From assembly GCF_020148105.1 (NCBI RefSeq), contig NZ_JAHLZE010000012.1, positions 1-64,000 on the forward strand: a DNA stretch of 64,000 nt, read 5' to 3'. The stretch's first letter is position 1. The number at the start of each line of letters is the position of its first letter. Of the stretch, positions 1 through 9,194 are shown one piece after another. A model generated the notes under the pieces. That model was not told the origin of the DNA. It saw nothing but the letters and a program-made list of their open reading frames with translations, and made no database searches. The position numbers were made by a program, and so were the translations under genes. This stretch comes from Methanobrevibacter sp. TMH8. GTDB lineage: Archaea; Methanobacteriota; Methanobacteria; Methanobacteriales; Methanobacteriaceae.

Positions 1-20
1 CGTTTAACTTAGGTTAAACG
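1..20. repeat. Perfect 8-bp inverted repeat with 4-nt loop
   Basis: CGTTTAAC and GTTAAACG flank TTAG. No T-run follows on the plus strand, so it does not look like a plus-strand terminator. It lies at the window edge, so its neighbour on the left is unseen. It could be an operator half-site pair or part of a minus-strand terminator whose T-run lies outside. Confidence 0.4.
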
Positions 21-205
21 AAGTAAAAAAACATATATAAATTCAATTTGAAATATATTTTTTACTAATAATTACTGTGAAAAAAATAATATATAAATAT
101 TGTGATTTTGTAAAAAATATTTCCCATATAAAATATAAACATATAAATCAAAAATAAGAACAAGTAAATAAAAAAAATAAAAAATAAAAAAATTTTAAAT
201 CTAGA

Positions 206-3200
206 TTAAGTTTCAATTCGAACTATAACAATATCTTCTTCGATTTTCCATTCTTTTGTATATTGATTAGTACTCTCATTTCCAACATCAATATCATCAA
301 ATGAAATATTATTAGCTCTAACTTCATTAGCTATAAAATCGATTTGATTAGCTATTATATCTTTGAATTTATCATCTGTTTGAACAGTGACATTTATATT
401 AGCTTCAACATCGAGATCTTTGTCTTTTCTCATGTCTTGGATTCTTCTAATAAGTTCTCTTGCCATGGCTTCAGACAATATTTCAGGAGTGATTTGAGTA
501 TTTATAAATACATTTCCTCCTTTAAATTCAGAGCTAACTACATCATCAGGAAGAATGCTATCAAATAAAACATCTTCTTTAGCTAATTCGATGATTTTGT
601 CACTTCCATCTTCATTTCCACTATCAATAACAACATCAATCTTTCCATTTTTATCTAAATCAGCTTTTATTTGGTTTCCATCATTTGTAGCTAAAAATTG
701 TTTTACTGGACCCATATCTTGTCTTAATCTAGGGCCAAGTGTTTTTAAATTAGGTTTAGCTGTAAATGTAAGATTTTCAAATTCAGTAGCTGTTATAACT
801 TCTTTTGTATTAGATTGATCTTTTATTACATCTTGAAGATGATTTACAGCTTTAAGAACAAAATCATCATCAGATACAACGGTTATATCACTTACTGGCC
901 ATCTGAGTTTATACTTAGCTACATCTCTTCCTCTTGCACTAGCTTCAATTATGTCCCTTATTACATCCATTTGTTTTTCAAGATCGTTATCTATTAAATC
1001 TTCATCATATGTCCAATCTTCCATATGAATACTTAATTTTGCACTGTCTTTTGTACCTTGAACAATATTTTCATATATTTTTTCAGATATATGAGGAGCT
1101 ATTGGTGCTAATACTTTTATTAATGTTTCAATAGCTGTATATAATCCATAATACGCACCTAATTTATCAGGATCATCTTTTTCAACCCAAGTACGTCCTC
1201 TTATAAGTCTTACATACCACCGACTAAGATCTTCAAGTATAAATGTGTTGATTCTTCTAGTAGCTTGATGGAAAAATGCTTGATTTAAATCTTCTTCAAC
1301 TTCTTTAACTAATGAATTAGCTCTTGAAATAATCCATTTATCTTCATCTCTAAGAATAACATTGCTTTTACCATTTTTATCATCAAAATTGCAATTTTCT
1401 GGATTAAAATTATCAAGAGACATATAAGTTGTTGAGAATACATAAACATTCCAAAGAATATTGAACATCTTTTTAATATTATTAAGTTCATCCCAAACAA
1501 ATTTAAGATCATCCCATGGTTTACTCGCCCATAATAGATAGAATCTCAATACATCTGCACCATATCCCTCAATTACATCTTCTGGTTGAACAACATTTCC
1601 AAGGGATTTGCTCATTTTTTTACCCATTTCATCAAGAACAAATCCATGCATTAAAACTTTCTTATAAGGTACTTGATCAAAGGCTATAACACCAGTACCA
1701 AGTTGTGAGTAGAACCATCCTCTAGTTTGATCATGCCCCTCTGTAATGAAGTCATATGGGAACCATTCCTCAAACATTTCTTTTTCTTGTGGATAATAAA
1801 GTGCTGCCCATCCAGCTACACCAGAATCGATCCAAACATCAAGAACATCAGGAATACGTTTCATTTCACCATTACAATCAGAAGACTCACATTTAAATAT
1901 AATATCATCGACATAAGGTCTGTGAACTAAATCTTCATCATTAGCTGTAATTTCATGGATTGAATTTTGTTTTAACTCCTCTACAGAACCAATTACTTTA
2001 ATTTCACCACATTCTTCACATACCCACACAGGAATAGGAATTCCCCAATATCTTTGTCTTGAAATTGTCCAATCTTTAGCATTATCGACCCAATCATGGA
2101 ATCTTCCTTTACCGGCCCATTTAGGAATCCATTCAACTTTATTTATCTCAGAAAGCATTTTTTCCTTTATTTCTGTAACTTTCAAGAACCATTGTTCAGT
2201 TGCAAGATAAATAATTGGAGTTTTACATCTCCAACAAGTTCCATATCTATGTTCTATAATTTCACTCTTTAAAAGAAGTCCATTTTCTTTTAAATCATCA
2301 ATTATATCAGAATTTGCATCTTTAACAAATTCTCCACTATATTTTCCACCTTCAGTAGTGAAGTTTCCTTCTTCATCTACTGGACAAAATATAGGAAGAT
2401 CAAATTCTTTACCAATTTCAAAATCATCAGGACCATGTCCAGGAGCAGTATGTACAAGACCAGTACCTTCTCCAAGCTCTACATGATCACCAGGAAGAAT
2501 TGTATGAACATTGACAAGTTTTGGATCTTTATCAAAGTCTACTTGTTCTGGAACTTCTTGAGTTAATGGATAAACATAAGACATTCCATTGAGTTCATAT
2601 CCTTTAATCTCTTTTATAACTTCATAAATTGGCTCTCTAAGCTCTTCAGTAACTTTAACAGGTTTTCCATTTTCATCAACTTCACCAGTATCTTTTTTAA
2701 TCTTAGTTACCTTTACAGCAGGCCCAAAGATTTCTTCAACAAGATCACTAGCTAAAATTAATATACCTTTTTCATTATCTACATCAATATTATTATTATC
2801 ATTTTCTTTATTGAAAAATTTAATAAATGAATAATCGAAATCAGGATTCATACAAACAGCTAAGTTAGCTGGAAGAGTCCATGGAGTAGTAGTCCAAACT
2901 AAAAAGTATTCTTTAAGACCATCTGGATTTTCTAAAGCTTCTAATATTGGTTCGACTACTGGAAACTTAACATAAATTGAAGGATCTTCTTTATCCTCAT
3001 AATCTATTTCAGCTGCAGCTAATGCTGTTTCACATCTCGGACACCAGCTAATAACACGTTTATCTTTAATAAGAAGATCTTTCTCATTAGCTTTTTTAAG
3101 AGTCCACCAACAAGATTCCATATATTTTGGATCAAATGTTATATAAGGATTATCCCAATCCATCCAAACCCCAAGACTTTCAAACTGCTCAGTCATGACC

Positions 3201-3592
3201 CCTTTATTTTTCACGGCAAATTCTTTACATTTAGCTACAAAATTAGCTATCCCTATTTCTTCCTCAATTTGCTGTTTATTTTTAATATTCAGCAATTGTT
3301 CTACTTTATGTTCAATAGGAAGACCATGAGTATCCCATCCAGCCTGCCTTCTGAGAGAAAATCCACTCATAGATTTGAATCTTAAATAAGTATCTTTAAT
3401 TACTTTATTCCAAGCTGTTCCAAGGTGAATTTCACCACTACAATAAGGTGGACCATCTAAAAAAGAGTATTTAGGACCATTTTCCCTTAGTTGGTTAGTT
3501 TTAGAATAAATTTGATTCTTTATCCAAGCTTCTTGGATTTCTTTTTCTATCTTCTTATGATCATATGCTTTTTCTGCCTCTTTTATTGGCAT
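206..3592 (-). CDS. ileS: Isoleucyl-tRNA synthetase
   Basis: This cytoplasmic class Ia enzyme charges tRNA-Ile with isoleucine. The HIGH signature appears as HLGT at residues 56-59, after the family hallmark DGPPY. The KMSKS loop is near residue 657. Cysteine pairs (CPRC, CWRC, CEEC) fit the zinc-binding and editing parts of the family. The C-terminal half carries the anticodon-binding domain and a long acidic tail region. At 1128 residues it is somewhat longer than most archaeal IleRS; Asp/Asn-rich insertions (for example around residues 265-275) account for part of this. The start is firm: AAGGAG lies just upstream of the ATG. It stands alone, with a 600-bp AT-rich spacer upstream. Confidence 0.97.
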   Translation of the reverse strand: MPIKEAEKAYDHKKIEKEIQEAWIKNQIYSKTNQLRENGPKYSFLDGPPYCSGEIHLGTAWNKVIKDTYLRFKSMSGFSLRRQAGWDTHGLPIEHKVEQLLNIKNKQQIEEEIGIANFVAKCKEFAVKNKGVMTEQFESLGVWMDWDNPYITFDPKYMESCWWTLKKANEKDLLIKDKRVISWCPRCETALAAAEIDYEDKEDPSIYVKFPVVEPILEALENPDGLKEYFLVWTTTPWTLPANLAVCMNPDFDYSFIKFFNKENDNNNIDVDNEKGILILASDLVEEIFGPAVKVTKIKKDTGEVDENGKPVKVTEELREPIYEVIKEIKGYELNGMSYVYPLTQEVPEQVDFDKDPKLVNVHTILPGDHVELGEGTGLVHTAPGHGPDDFEIGKEFDLPIFCPVDEEGNFTTEGGKYSGEFVKDANSDIIDDLKENGLLLKSEIIEHRYGTCWRCKTPIIYLATEQWFLKVTEIKEKMLSEINKVEWIPKWAGKGRFHDWVDNAKDWTISRQRYWGIPIPVWVCEECGEIKVIGSVEELKQNSIHEITANDEDLVHRPYVDDIIFKCESSDCNGEMKRIPDVLDVWIDSGVAGWAALYYPQEKEMFEEWFPYDFITEGHDQTRGWFYSQLGTGVIAFDQVPYKKVLMHGFVLDEMGKKMSKSLGNVVQPEDVIEGYGADVLRFYLLWASKPWDDLKFVWDELNNIKKMFNILWNVYVFSTTYMSLDNFNPENCNFDDKNGKSNVILRDEDKWIISRANSLVKEVEEDLNQAFFHQATRRINTFILEDLSRWYVRLIRGRTWVEKDDPDKLGAYYGLYTAIETLIKVLAPIAPHISEKIYENIVQGTKDSAKLSIHMEDWTYDEDLIDNDLEKQMDVIRDIIEASARGRDVAKYKLRWPVSDITVVSDDDFVLKAVNHLQDVIKDQSNTKEVITATEFENLTFTAKPNLKTLGPRLRQDMGPVKQFLATNDGNQIKADLDKNGKIDVVIDSGNEDGSDKIIELAKEDVLFDSILPDDVVSSEFKGGNVFINTQITPEILSEAMARELIRRIQDMRKDKDLDVEANINVTVQTDDKFKDIIANQIDFIANEVRANNISFDDIDVGNESTNQYTKEWKIEEDIVIVRIET

Positions 3593-4204
3593 TAGAATTC
3601 TCCTTAGATAAATGAATTAATTTTAATTATTTGTTAAATTATTTATGTGATAAATTAGCTATATCTTAAATTTATATTATTATTTATATTATTACTACCT
3701 TACTGAATATAAATTATTCAATTTGAATTATTCAATTAGAAAATATATAGAATATATAAAATATAGAAATAAAACTATAAAATTATTAAAATATAAGATT
3801 ATTAAAATATTCATTAATACTATTTATTTTATAATATTTATCCATTATGAATATTTTTTAATTTATTAAATTTTTAAATTTTTAAACTAGATAAACTAGA
3901 TAAATTATATAATAAATATTTCATGATTAATTTTAATATATAATTATTTATAAATAATTATTTATAATTTACATGAATAATTTTATATAATTTCATTAAT
4001 TAACTTCTAAAATTTAATCTATAAAACCTACATTACATTACTTTATAATAAATCATTAGACAAAAAACTTATATTTTTAATTAATAATAAATTAAAATAG
4101 ATTTGATTTTAAATATAATAATATAATGTTGAAATATTATATAATTTTAAGATAATTTAAGAATAATATATAAATTATAAAAAAGAACTAAAAAAGATGA
4201 AATA
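3593..4204. other. AT-rich spacer between divergent ileS and trmO
   Basis: No plausible gene or RNA is visible. The stretch is nearly all A/T with short runs such as repeated ATAATT. It must contain the promoters of both flanking genes, but TATA-like words are too frequent to choose one. Confidence 0.5.
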
Positions 4205-4699
4205 ATGGATAAAATAGAGTTTGATGTCATAGGAATAGTAAAATCTCCTTTTAAAAATTTAGAAGGTATGCCAATTCAACCAACAGGGGCTAAAGGAATA
4301 AAAGGCGAGATTCATTTAAACACAGAACTTATAAATGGGTTAAAAGATTTAAAAGATTTTTCTCATTTAACTTTAATATATCACCTACATAAAGCTAAAG
4401 GATATTCTTTAGAAGTTAAACCATTTTTAGACGATGAACATCATGGAGTTTTTGCAACAAGATCTCCTAAACGTCCAAATCCTATTGGAATATCAGTTGT
4501 AAAACTAGATTCCGTTGAAGGAAATGTAATCCATATTTCAAATTTAGATATTTTAGATGGAACTCCTGTTTTAGATATAAAACCATACGTACCTCAATTA
4601 TATGAAGACACCTGTAAAGACTTAAAAGTAGGATGGTTTGAAGAAAAACACAAAAATGCAAAAGATACTAAATCAGATAATCGCTTTATAGATGAATAA
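4205..4699 (+). CDS. trmO: tRNA (N6-threonylcarbamoyladenosine-37) methyltransferase, TrmO/TsaA family
   Basis: The family (TsaA/UPF0066) transfers a methyl group from SAM to t6A37 of tRNAs decoding ACY codons, which fine-tunes decoding. The sequence shows the two family signatures: GVFATRSPKRPNPIG at residues 81-95 and DILDGTPVLDIKPYVP at about 115-130. Its 164 residues match the short archaeal form, which lacks the extra C-terminal domain of E. coli TrmO. GATG lies 5 nt before the ATG, the usual register in this window. The gene is single and is followed by a U-rich terminator before the convergent toxin gene. The exact substrate is inferred from the family. Confidence 0.9.
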   Translation: MDKIEFDVIGIVKSPFKNLEGMPIQPTGAKGIKGEIHLNTELINGLKDLKDFSHLTLIYHLHKAKGYSLEVKPFLDDEHHGVFATRSPKRPNPIGISVVKLDSVEGNVIHISNLDILDGTPVLDIKPYVPQLYEDTCKDLKVGWFEEKHKNAKDTKSDNRFIDE

Positions 4700-4708
4700 A
4701 CTTTTAAA

Positions 4709-4757
4709 TATTATTTTTTCATTTCATCAATTCATCATTTTCTTTTTTTATTTTATA
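4709..4757 (+). terminator. U-rich archaeal terminator after trmO
   Basis: Two T-runs (TATTATTTTTTC and TTTTCTTTTTTTATTTT) begin about 10 nt after the trmO stop. Archaeal RNA polymerase terminates at such runs without a hairpin. The next gene is convergent. Confidence 0.5.
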
Positions 4758-4878
4758 TCTCTTATATACAAACTCACTTCTCATTTTTAAGATTTTAATA
4801 TATTATACTATTTTTTAATAAATAGAAAATAAATAGCTAAAATCTAGACCAAAAACCTCATATCATATTTGTTTGTCA

Positions 4879-5280
4879 TTAATACGCAGATATTACTTCT
4901 ATTTCTTTATTGTTGAAGTGTTTATCAAATGTAGCTATTTGTGTTATTCCTAATTGTTCCATTATTTCTATATATAAACAATCAAAAAAAGATAATCTTT
5001 CTGGGAAATAATCTACTAGTCTTTCCATAGTTTCATTATAAAATATAGTGTCATCTATCATATTAAATAGATTAGAATTTAGATTAATATATACATCTTC
5101 TAATACTTCTTTTGAAACTTTTAAATTAATATTCATGACTGTTATTACTTCCAATACAATTGAATTAGAAATTACAAGTTCATCATGTTTAATTTTATTC
5201 CATATCTTAAAAGCTTCTTTATTTTGCCTGTGATCCCCCATAAATAAAGCTATTAAAAAATTAGCATCTAGAAATATCAT
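4879..5280 (-). CDS. PIN-domain ribonuclease toxin, VapC-like
   Basis: PIN toxins cleave RNA with a metal bound by clustered acids. Those acids are visible: D5 in FLDANFLI, E44 in SIVLEV, D100 in SFFDCLY and D119 in ATFDKHF. The 133-residue length is typical. The gene starts 3 nt after the stop of the upstream ribbon-helix-helix-like antitoxin, so the two are almost certainly co-transcribed and translationally coupled. All four acids are present, so the toxin looks intact. The RNA target cannot be read from the sequence. Confidence 0.88.
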   Translation of the reverse strand: MIFLDANFLIALFMGDHRQNKEAFKIWNKIKHDELVISNSIVLEVITVMNINLKVSKEVLEDVYINLNSNLFNMIDDTIFYNETMERLVDYFPERLSFFDCLYIEIMEQLGITQIATFDKHFNNKEIEVISAY

Positions 5281-5283
5281 GAG

Positions 5284-5577
5284 TTAATACTTCCCTTTTC
5301 TTACATCCTTCACAGCTTTTACTGCATCAAATCCTTTAGGTGCTTTAACACTACCTATAAGTTCGTCAAAACTCCTTTTAGGTTTTTTAAGTGGCGGATT
5401 TTTTATTATTTTAATATTGGGATTTTTTTTAAATATATCATCTTCTTTTTCAATAGCTTTTTCTAATAAATCGTTAATAACCTTTGTTTGTGTTGTTTCT
5501 TTGTTTAATGCTATTATTTTTATATTTCTCATAATATCTTTATTTAAATTTAATGTTGTTTTAACTGTTGTAGTCAT
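5284..5577 (-). CDS. Antitoxin, ribbon-helix-helix type, VapB-like
   Basis: Residues 1-45 have the ribbon-helix-helix pattern: a short Thr/Lys beta strand (TTTVKTTLNL), then two helices with ETTQTKVINDLLEKAI. Such domains bind the operon's own operator as dimers. The C-terminal half is basic and proline-rich (NPPLKKPKR) and probably wraps the toxin. It is the first gene of the pair, with the PIN gene 3 nt downstream. Autoregulation is expected from the family. The Shine-Dalgarno site is weak. The role rests mainly on context and the N-terminal pattern. Confidence 0.8.
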   Translation of the reverse strand: MTTTVKTTLNLNKDIMRNIKIIALNKETTQTKVINDLLEKAIEKEDDIFKKNPNIKIIKNPPLKKPKRSFDELIGSVKAPKGFDAVKAVKDVRKGKY

Positions 5578-5888
5578 AAAATAATCAACTCTATTATTTT
5601 GATTTATATTGTTTATATTATTATATGTTTTTCTGTGTATTTACCATATAATAATATAACCATATTAACATATATATTTTTTTATAAATAAAATTAATTT
5701 AATAAATAATTTTTCAATATTTTATACAAGTTATATAATATTTTTATAATTATTAAATAGGAAAAATATTTGAAAAAATAAATAATTAACCGTTATCTAT
5801 ATCTTAAATATTAAAATAATTATAAAAAATTCTAATAAAAAAAGAATAAAAAAATCTATTATAAATAAAACCAAATAATAATATAGAG
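5578..5888. other. AT-rich spacer between divergent vapBC and methyltransferase
   Basis: No gene or RNA recognised. It should contain the vapBC promoter and operator as well as the promoter of the methyltransferase gene. No inverted repeat stands out. Confidence 0.4.
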
Positions 5889-5894
5889 AAGGTG
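5889..5894 (+). promoter_or_regulatory. Shine-Dalgarno site that sets an ATC start
   Basis: AAGGTG is followed by exactly 5 nt (TTCAT) and then ATC at 5900. This is the register seen before ordinary ATG starts in the window, for example the ferredoxin genes and glyA. Confidence 0.65.
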
Positions 5895-5899
5895 TTCAT

Positions 5900-6721
5900 A
5901 TCAAAGATAATAATTGTATAAAAAATCCAGAAGATATAGATTGGGTTGGTTTTTGGCAAGAAATAGTAAGTAAAAAAAGAGCAAAGCCTAAAAATTGGGA
6001 TAAAGAAGCTGATAAATTTAGTCAAAGATCAGCACAAGACGAATATCATGAAAATCTTTTTTCAAAAATGAGAATTTCAGAGGCAGATAGCATACTTGAT
6101 TTAGGATGTGGAGAAGGTTCGATTACAATTCCAATAGCTAAGAAAACAAAAAAAGTAACAGCTATTGATTCTTCAAAAAGAATGTTAGAAATTCTAGAAT
6201 CTAAATGTATTGATGAAAATATCAATAATGTTAAGATTATTAAAGGAAATCTAGAAACTGTGACAAAAGAAGAAGTTGGAAAACACGATATTGTCCTTTT
6301 ATCAAGGTCTATTAATGGAATTTATAAAATAAAAGAAACATTAGCTAATATCAATAGTATAGCTAATAAATATGTTTATATTACGATTTTTGGCCCTGAT
6401 AACTGGAAGTTTGAAAAGGATTTTTATGCCCTAATTGATAAAGAAGATCATGGTTTTGCACCTTATAATTATCTATTTAATATTCTAGTAAATATGGAAA
6501 TATATCCTAATGTTGAAAACCTTGAAATTAAAACAAATAGAACTTATGATTCAATTGATGATGCTATAGCTAATGGAAAATGGAACTTGGATAATTTTAC
6601 AGAAGAAGAAAAAGATAAATTATATGATTATCTAAAGAAAAATTTAACTAAAAATGAGAATGGAAAGCTAGAAAACCCTAATGATAAATCAGATTGGATT
6701 CTGATTTGGTGGAAAAAGTAA
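5900..6721 (+). CDS. SAM-dependent class I methyltransferase, probable ATC start
   Basis: The Rossmann motif I is plain: ILDLGCGEGSITIPIAK, followed by an acidic loop at AIDSSKRMLEIL. The substrate is unknown. The first in-frame ATG is at 6068, almost directly before motif I, which would leave no N-terminal segment. The same frame is open and protein-like upstream (DIDWVGFWQEIVSKKRAK) back to 5882, with no in-frame ATG, GTG or TTG. The only start in register with the AAGGTG site is ATC at 5900, giving 273 residues. If that is wrong, the protein is 217 residues from 6068. It converges on the zinc-protein gene, with 24 nt between the stops. Confidence 0.72.
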   Translation: MKDNNCIKNPEDIDWVGFWQEIVSKKRAKPKNWDKEADKFSQRSAQDEYHENLFSKMRISEADSILDLGCGEGSITIPIAKKTKKVTAIDSSKRMLEILESKCIDENINNVKIIKGNLETVTKEEVGKHDIVLLSRSINGIYKIKETLANINSIANKYVYITIFGPDNWKFEKDFYALIDKEDHGFAPYNYLFNILVNMEIYPNVENLEIKTNRTYDSIDDAIANGKWNLDNFTEEEKDKLYDYLKKNLTKNENGKLENPNDKSDWILIWWKK

Positions 6722-6745
6722 TAGAATAAAAGAAGTAGATTTAAT

Positions 6746-6916
6746 TTATTGTCTACATCTGTGAGTTTTTTCATTATTTAAACATTCCTCACAAGGCCAT
6801 GCTTTTCCTAATGGTTTTGCACGAATTTCATCAACAATATCTTTTTCTTCAGGATATTCGGAACAATTTTTACACCAATGATATATTACTCTATCACTGC
6901 TTACATATCTAACTAT
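6746..6916 (-). CDS. Small putative zinc-binding protein, probable ATA start
   Basis: I do not recognise a named family. The 56-residue product has HWCKNC (C15, C18) and PCEEC (C42, C45) plus H52 and C54, which looks like one zinc ribbon. The frame can be extended to an ATG at 6958, but the extra 14 codons (Lys/Gln/Ile-rich) would translate a strong Shine-Dalgarno site, AGGAGGTGA, and no such site precedes that ATG. ATA at 6914-6916 is 5 nt after GGTG, the usual register. I therefore prefer the shorter form with a non-AUG start. Confidence 0.6.
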   Translation of the reverse strand: MVRYVSSDRVIYHWCKNCSEYPEEKDIVDEIRAKPLGKAWPCEECLNNEKTHRCRQ

Positions 6917-6920
6917 AATC

Positions 6921-6929
6921 TCACCTCCT
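6921..6929 (-). promoter_or_regulatory. Strong Shine-Dalgarno site inside the longer reading of the zinc-protein frame
   Basis: On the minus strand AGGAGGTGA is followed by GATT and then ATA. It is near the full anti-Shine-Dalgarno complement, and it lies downstream of the only in-frame ATG. Confidence 0.6.
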
Positions 6930-7154
6930 ATTTTTTGTTTTATTTTTTGTTTGTTCATTGATTATTTTCAATTATTTTATCTAAATTATTCTGATTATAT
7001 ATTTATAATTTAATATATAGATTAAAATAAAAATGAAATATTAATTAAAATTATAAAACTAAAATAAAAACTAAAATAAAAACTATACTATAAACTATAA
7101 TAAAAGCTATAATAAAAAATATAATAAGAAGAATTTTTACATTAAATACTAAAA

Positions 7155-7532
7155 TTATTTCTTAAATAAATCTATTAATATTTCTGGTTTTTCTTTTCTA
7201 GAGTTTAAGACTTCTTTTTCAGGTAAACCTGTTTTAGAATTTACTCCCTCTATTTTAACAAACCATGGTTCAATTATACCCATTTCGTTGATTAATATGG
7301 GTCTAGTATCACTTAAGTTTATATATACACTTATTACTTGATTATCTGATTTATTTTCTTGAGCATTTTTAAGTTTTATTTCAAATTTATTCCAAAATTC
7401 ATTTAATTCAGGACTTTTTGAATTACTTTTAAGTTTTTCATAATGAACTTCTAAAAATTCATTCATCTTATTACTATTTTCAACTATCGATTTTTCTAAG
7501 TCAAAACTTTCAATTATATCCTCTTGTGTCAT
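7155..7532 (-). CDS. Protein of unknown function (125 aa)
   Basis: I do not recognise this family. The first 65 residues are charged and probably helical (EDIIESFDLEKSIVENSNKMNEFLEVHYEKL). The second half looks like a small beta-rich domain (QVISVYINLSDTRPILINEMGIIEPWFVKIEG). There is no signal peptide or membrane segment. No Shine-Dalgarno site precedes the ATG, but a perfect inverted repeat lies 5 nt upstream, so it may be leaderless or regulated there. It is isolated, with AT-rich spacers on both sides. Confidence 0.6.
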   Translation of the reverse strand: MTQEDIIESFDLEKSIVENSNKMNEFLEVHYEKLKSNSKSPELNEFWNKFEIKLKNAQENKSDNQVISVYINLSDTRPILINEMGIIEPWFVKIEGVNSKTGLPEKEVLNSRKEKPEILIDLFKK

Positions 7533-7537
7533 AATTA

Positions 7538-7554
7538 ATAACTTATAAAGTTAT
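7538..7554. promoter_or_regulatory. 7-bp perfect inverted repeat just before the start of the unknown gene
   Basis: ATAACTT and AAGTTAT are separated by ATA. The element ends 5 nt upstream of the ATG at 7530-7532. It could be an operator or a translational hairpin. Chance occurrence in AT-rich DNA is possible. Confidence 0.35.
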
Positions 7555-7785
7555 AATAAATAAATTTTTCTATATGAATATAAATTATTATTATTAAAAA
7601 AAGAATAAAAAGATTTAAAATCATTATATAATTATTAATATTATGTAATAAAGTTTAAAATATACTTATTCATTAAATTATCAATTTATATTTTATATAA
7701 AAATTATTTATGATGTTCTAGTTGTATTATATTTTATATTTATTTTTAGAAATGTATATATATTCATAATGATAGTTTTTAAGAT

Positions 7786-7956
7786 TTATAAAATGTGTTT
7801 TATAAATAATAAAAAATCAAAGATTTTTAAAATTATAAAAAAACAAGTTTTTTATAAATAATAAAATACTTCGTATTTTAGACTTATAAAATATAGAAAA
7901 TATTTTATAAATAATTAAAACTTTTTTTAAATTATAAAAATAAGAGATTTCTATAA
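7786..7956. repeat. Array of four about 48-bp hairpin-forming units
   Basis: Inverted repeats occur at 7786-7805 (TTATAAAA/TTTTATAA), 7833-7857 (10-bp arms), 7884-7910 (10-bp arms, TTATAAAATA/TATTTTATAA) and 7932-7956 (imperfect). Each is followed by ATAA or ATAAT. Between the first three lie further stems with different sequence: AAAAATC/GATTTTT (7812-7828) and TAAAATAC/GTATTTTA (7862-7880). Starts are 47, 51 and 48 nt apart. Arms differ between units but stay complementary. No coding potential was seen. Confidence 0.6.
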
Positions 7957-8071
7957 ATAATGAAACATTGTATATAGTAACTATATTTATATTTTATCCT
8001 CTCATTTTTCTTTAAAATCACATTTTATAATCTTATTTTATCTATTTTAAATTTTTTAATAATTTTATATC

Positions 8072-8161
8072 TATTATACTCAGATCTATTATAATCAAGT
8101 TTATTATACTCAAGTATATTGTACTCATGTATATTATAATCAGGTATATTATAATCAGATT
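8072..8161. repeat. Six tandem 15-bp repeats, consensus TATTATAATCAAGTA
   Basis: Six consecutive 15-bp units vary at only a few positions (units begin at 8072, 8087, 8102, 8117, 8132 and 8147). The array ends 7 nt from the stop codon of the polyferredoxin gene, so it forms the start of that gene's 3' untranslated region. Confidence 0.85.
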
Positions 8162-8168
8162 TATTTTA

Positions 8169-9179
8169 TTACTGATTAACTAAACTTCCAAGAATTTTTT
8201 GCCAAGAATTGGATTTTATATTAGAAAGTTCCATTGATGTCCTATTTACAGACAATATTTTTTGAGGACAAGCTTTTTCGCATGCACCACATAAAACACA
8301 AACATCTTGATTAACTTTCATTTTATCATTTAAAATAATAGCATTACATGGGCAAACATCTTGACATGCATGACAGGATTCCCCTGTACAAATCTTTTCT
8401 TCTGATTCATCTTCTTGAAGTAATACTTCTCCTTTAAATGGTTTTACTGTATGAGCTGCATCTACAGGGCATATTTTCTCACACCAACTACAATTTATAC
8501 ATGCCACATTATCTAATATAACACTTCCATCAATTTCAACATCAGATATCTGATCAGAATCCATACAACTAGTACATACTATCCTGATAGCATCAGTAGG
8601 ACAAACTTTTTGACATATTTTACAATACATACATTTTTCAGGATCAATTTCAATATCAGATGCTTCGAATCGACCAATACCTTTATTTTCTGTTTTAATT
8701 GTTATGGCATTTGCTGGACACATTTCTTCACAAATATGGCAACTAATACATTTATCTATTTCTGTCCTTGTTTCTCCAATTACAAGATCTTGAATCTTTG
8801 GTAAATTCCTTTTTACAATTATTGCGTCTCTTGGACAAGATATTTCACAGTTTCCACAAAAAATACAATCTTCATGAGTGATATTAGTTCCATAATTCCA
8901 TTTTGGATATTTTTCTTGATTTTTTGCATTGATTCCATCGATTTCAAATTCCATAGCATCAAAAGGACACGCAAATGAGCATAATCCACATAAAACACAT
9001 TTGTCTTCGTTTATTCTTATATAATCCATATCAACTATTCCTCTAGCTATAGGAAGTATCGGTCCAAGACTCAAAGAAGAAGTAGGACATATATCAGAAC
9101 ATATCCCACACCCGACACAATTATCATTGATATGATTAATTTTTCTTGCTGTTTCTCCTTCACGATGGGCTGAAGCCAT
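8169..9179 (-). CDS. FwdF-like polyferredoxin with eight [4Fe-4S] motifs
   Basis: Eight cysteine clusters run through the 336 residues (for example CVGCGICSDICP, CVLCGLCSFACP, CIFCGNCEISCP and CVLCGACEKACP), making four tandem two-cluster ferredoxin modules. The N-terminal half (LGPILPIARGIVD, CPFDAMEFEIDG, EKYPKW) resembles FwdF, the electron-relay subunit of formylmethanofuran dehydrogenase in the first step of methanogenesis. The catalytic fwd genes are not nearby, so it may be an orphan paralogue or serve another redox enzyme. GGTG lies 5 nt before the ATG. It follows a small ferredoxin gene by 15 nt, so the two form an operon. One motif, CTGESCHACQDVCP, has stretched spacing. Confidence 0.85.
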   Translation of the reverse strand: MASAHREGETARKINHINDNCVGCGICSDICPTSSLSLGPILPIARGIVDMDYIRINEDKCVLCGLCSFACPFDAMEFEIDGINAKNQEKYPKWNYGTNITHEDCIFCGNCEISCPRDAIIVKRNLPKIQDLVIGETRTEIDKCISCHICEEMCPANAITIKTENKGIGRFEASDIEIDPEKCMYCKICQKVCPTDAIRIVCTSCMDSDQISDVEIDGSVILDNVACINCSWCEKICPVDAAHTVKPFKGEVLLQEDESEEKICTGESCHACQDVCPCNAIILNDKMKVNQDVCVLCGACEKACPQKILSVNRTSMELSNIKSNSWQKILGSLVNQ

Positions 9180-9194
9180 TTAATCACCTAAAGA

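Noticed and set aside
1-20. Plus-strand intrinsic terminator at the window start
   Set aside because: The hairpin is followed by A-rich, not T-rich, sequence on the plus strand.
5882-6068. Frameshift or pseudogene to explain the missing start of the methyltransferase
   Set aside because: The single frame stays open and protein-like throughout, and the Shine-Dalgarno register to ATC is exact, so no frameshift is needed.
6917-6958. N-terminal extension of the small zinc protein from ATG 6958
   Set aside because: It would translate a near-perfect Shine-Dalgarno site, has no ribosome site of its own and is low-complexity Lys/Gln/Ile.
7786-8161. CRISPR array
   Set aside because: The units are hairpins of varying sequence and gapless 15-bp repeats; there are no unique spacers of constant length and no cas genes.
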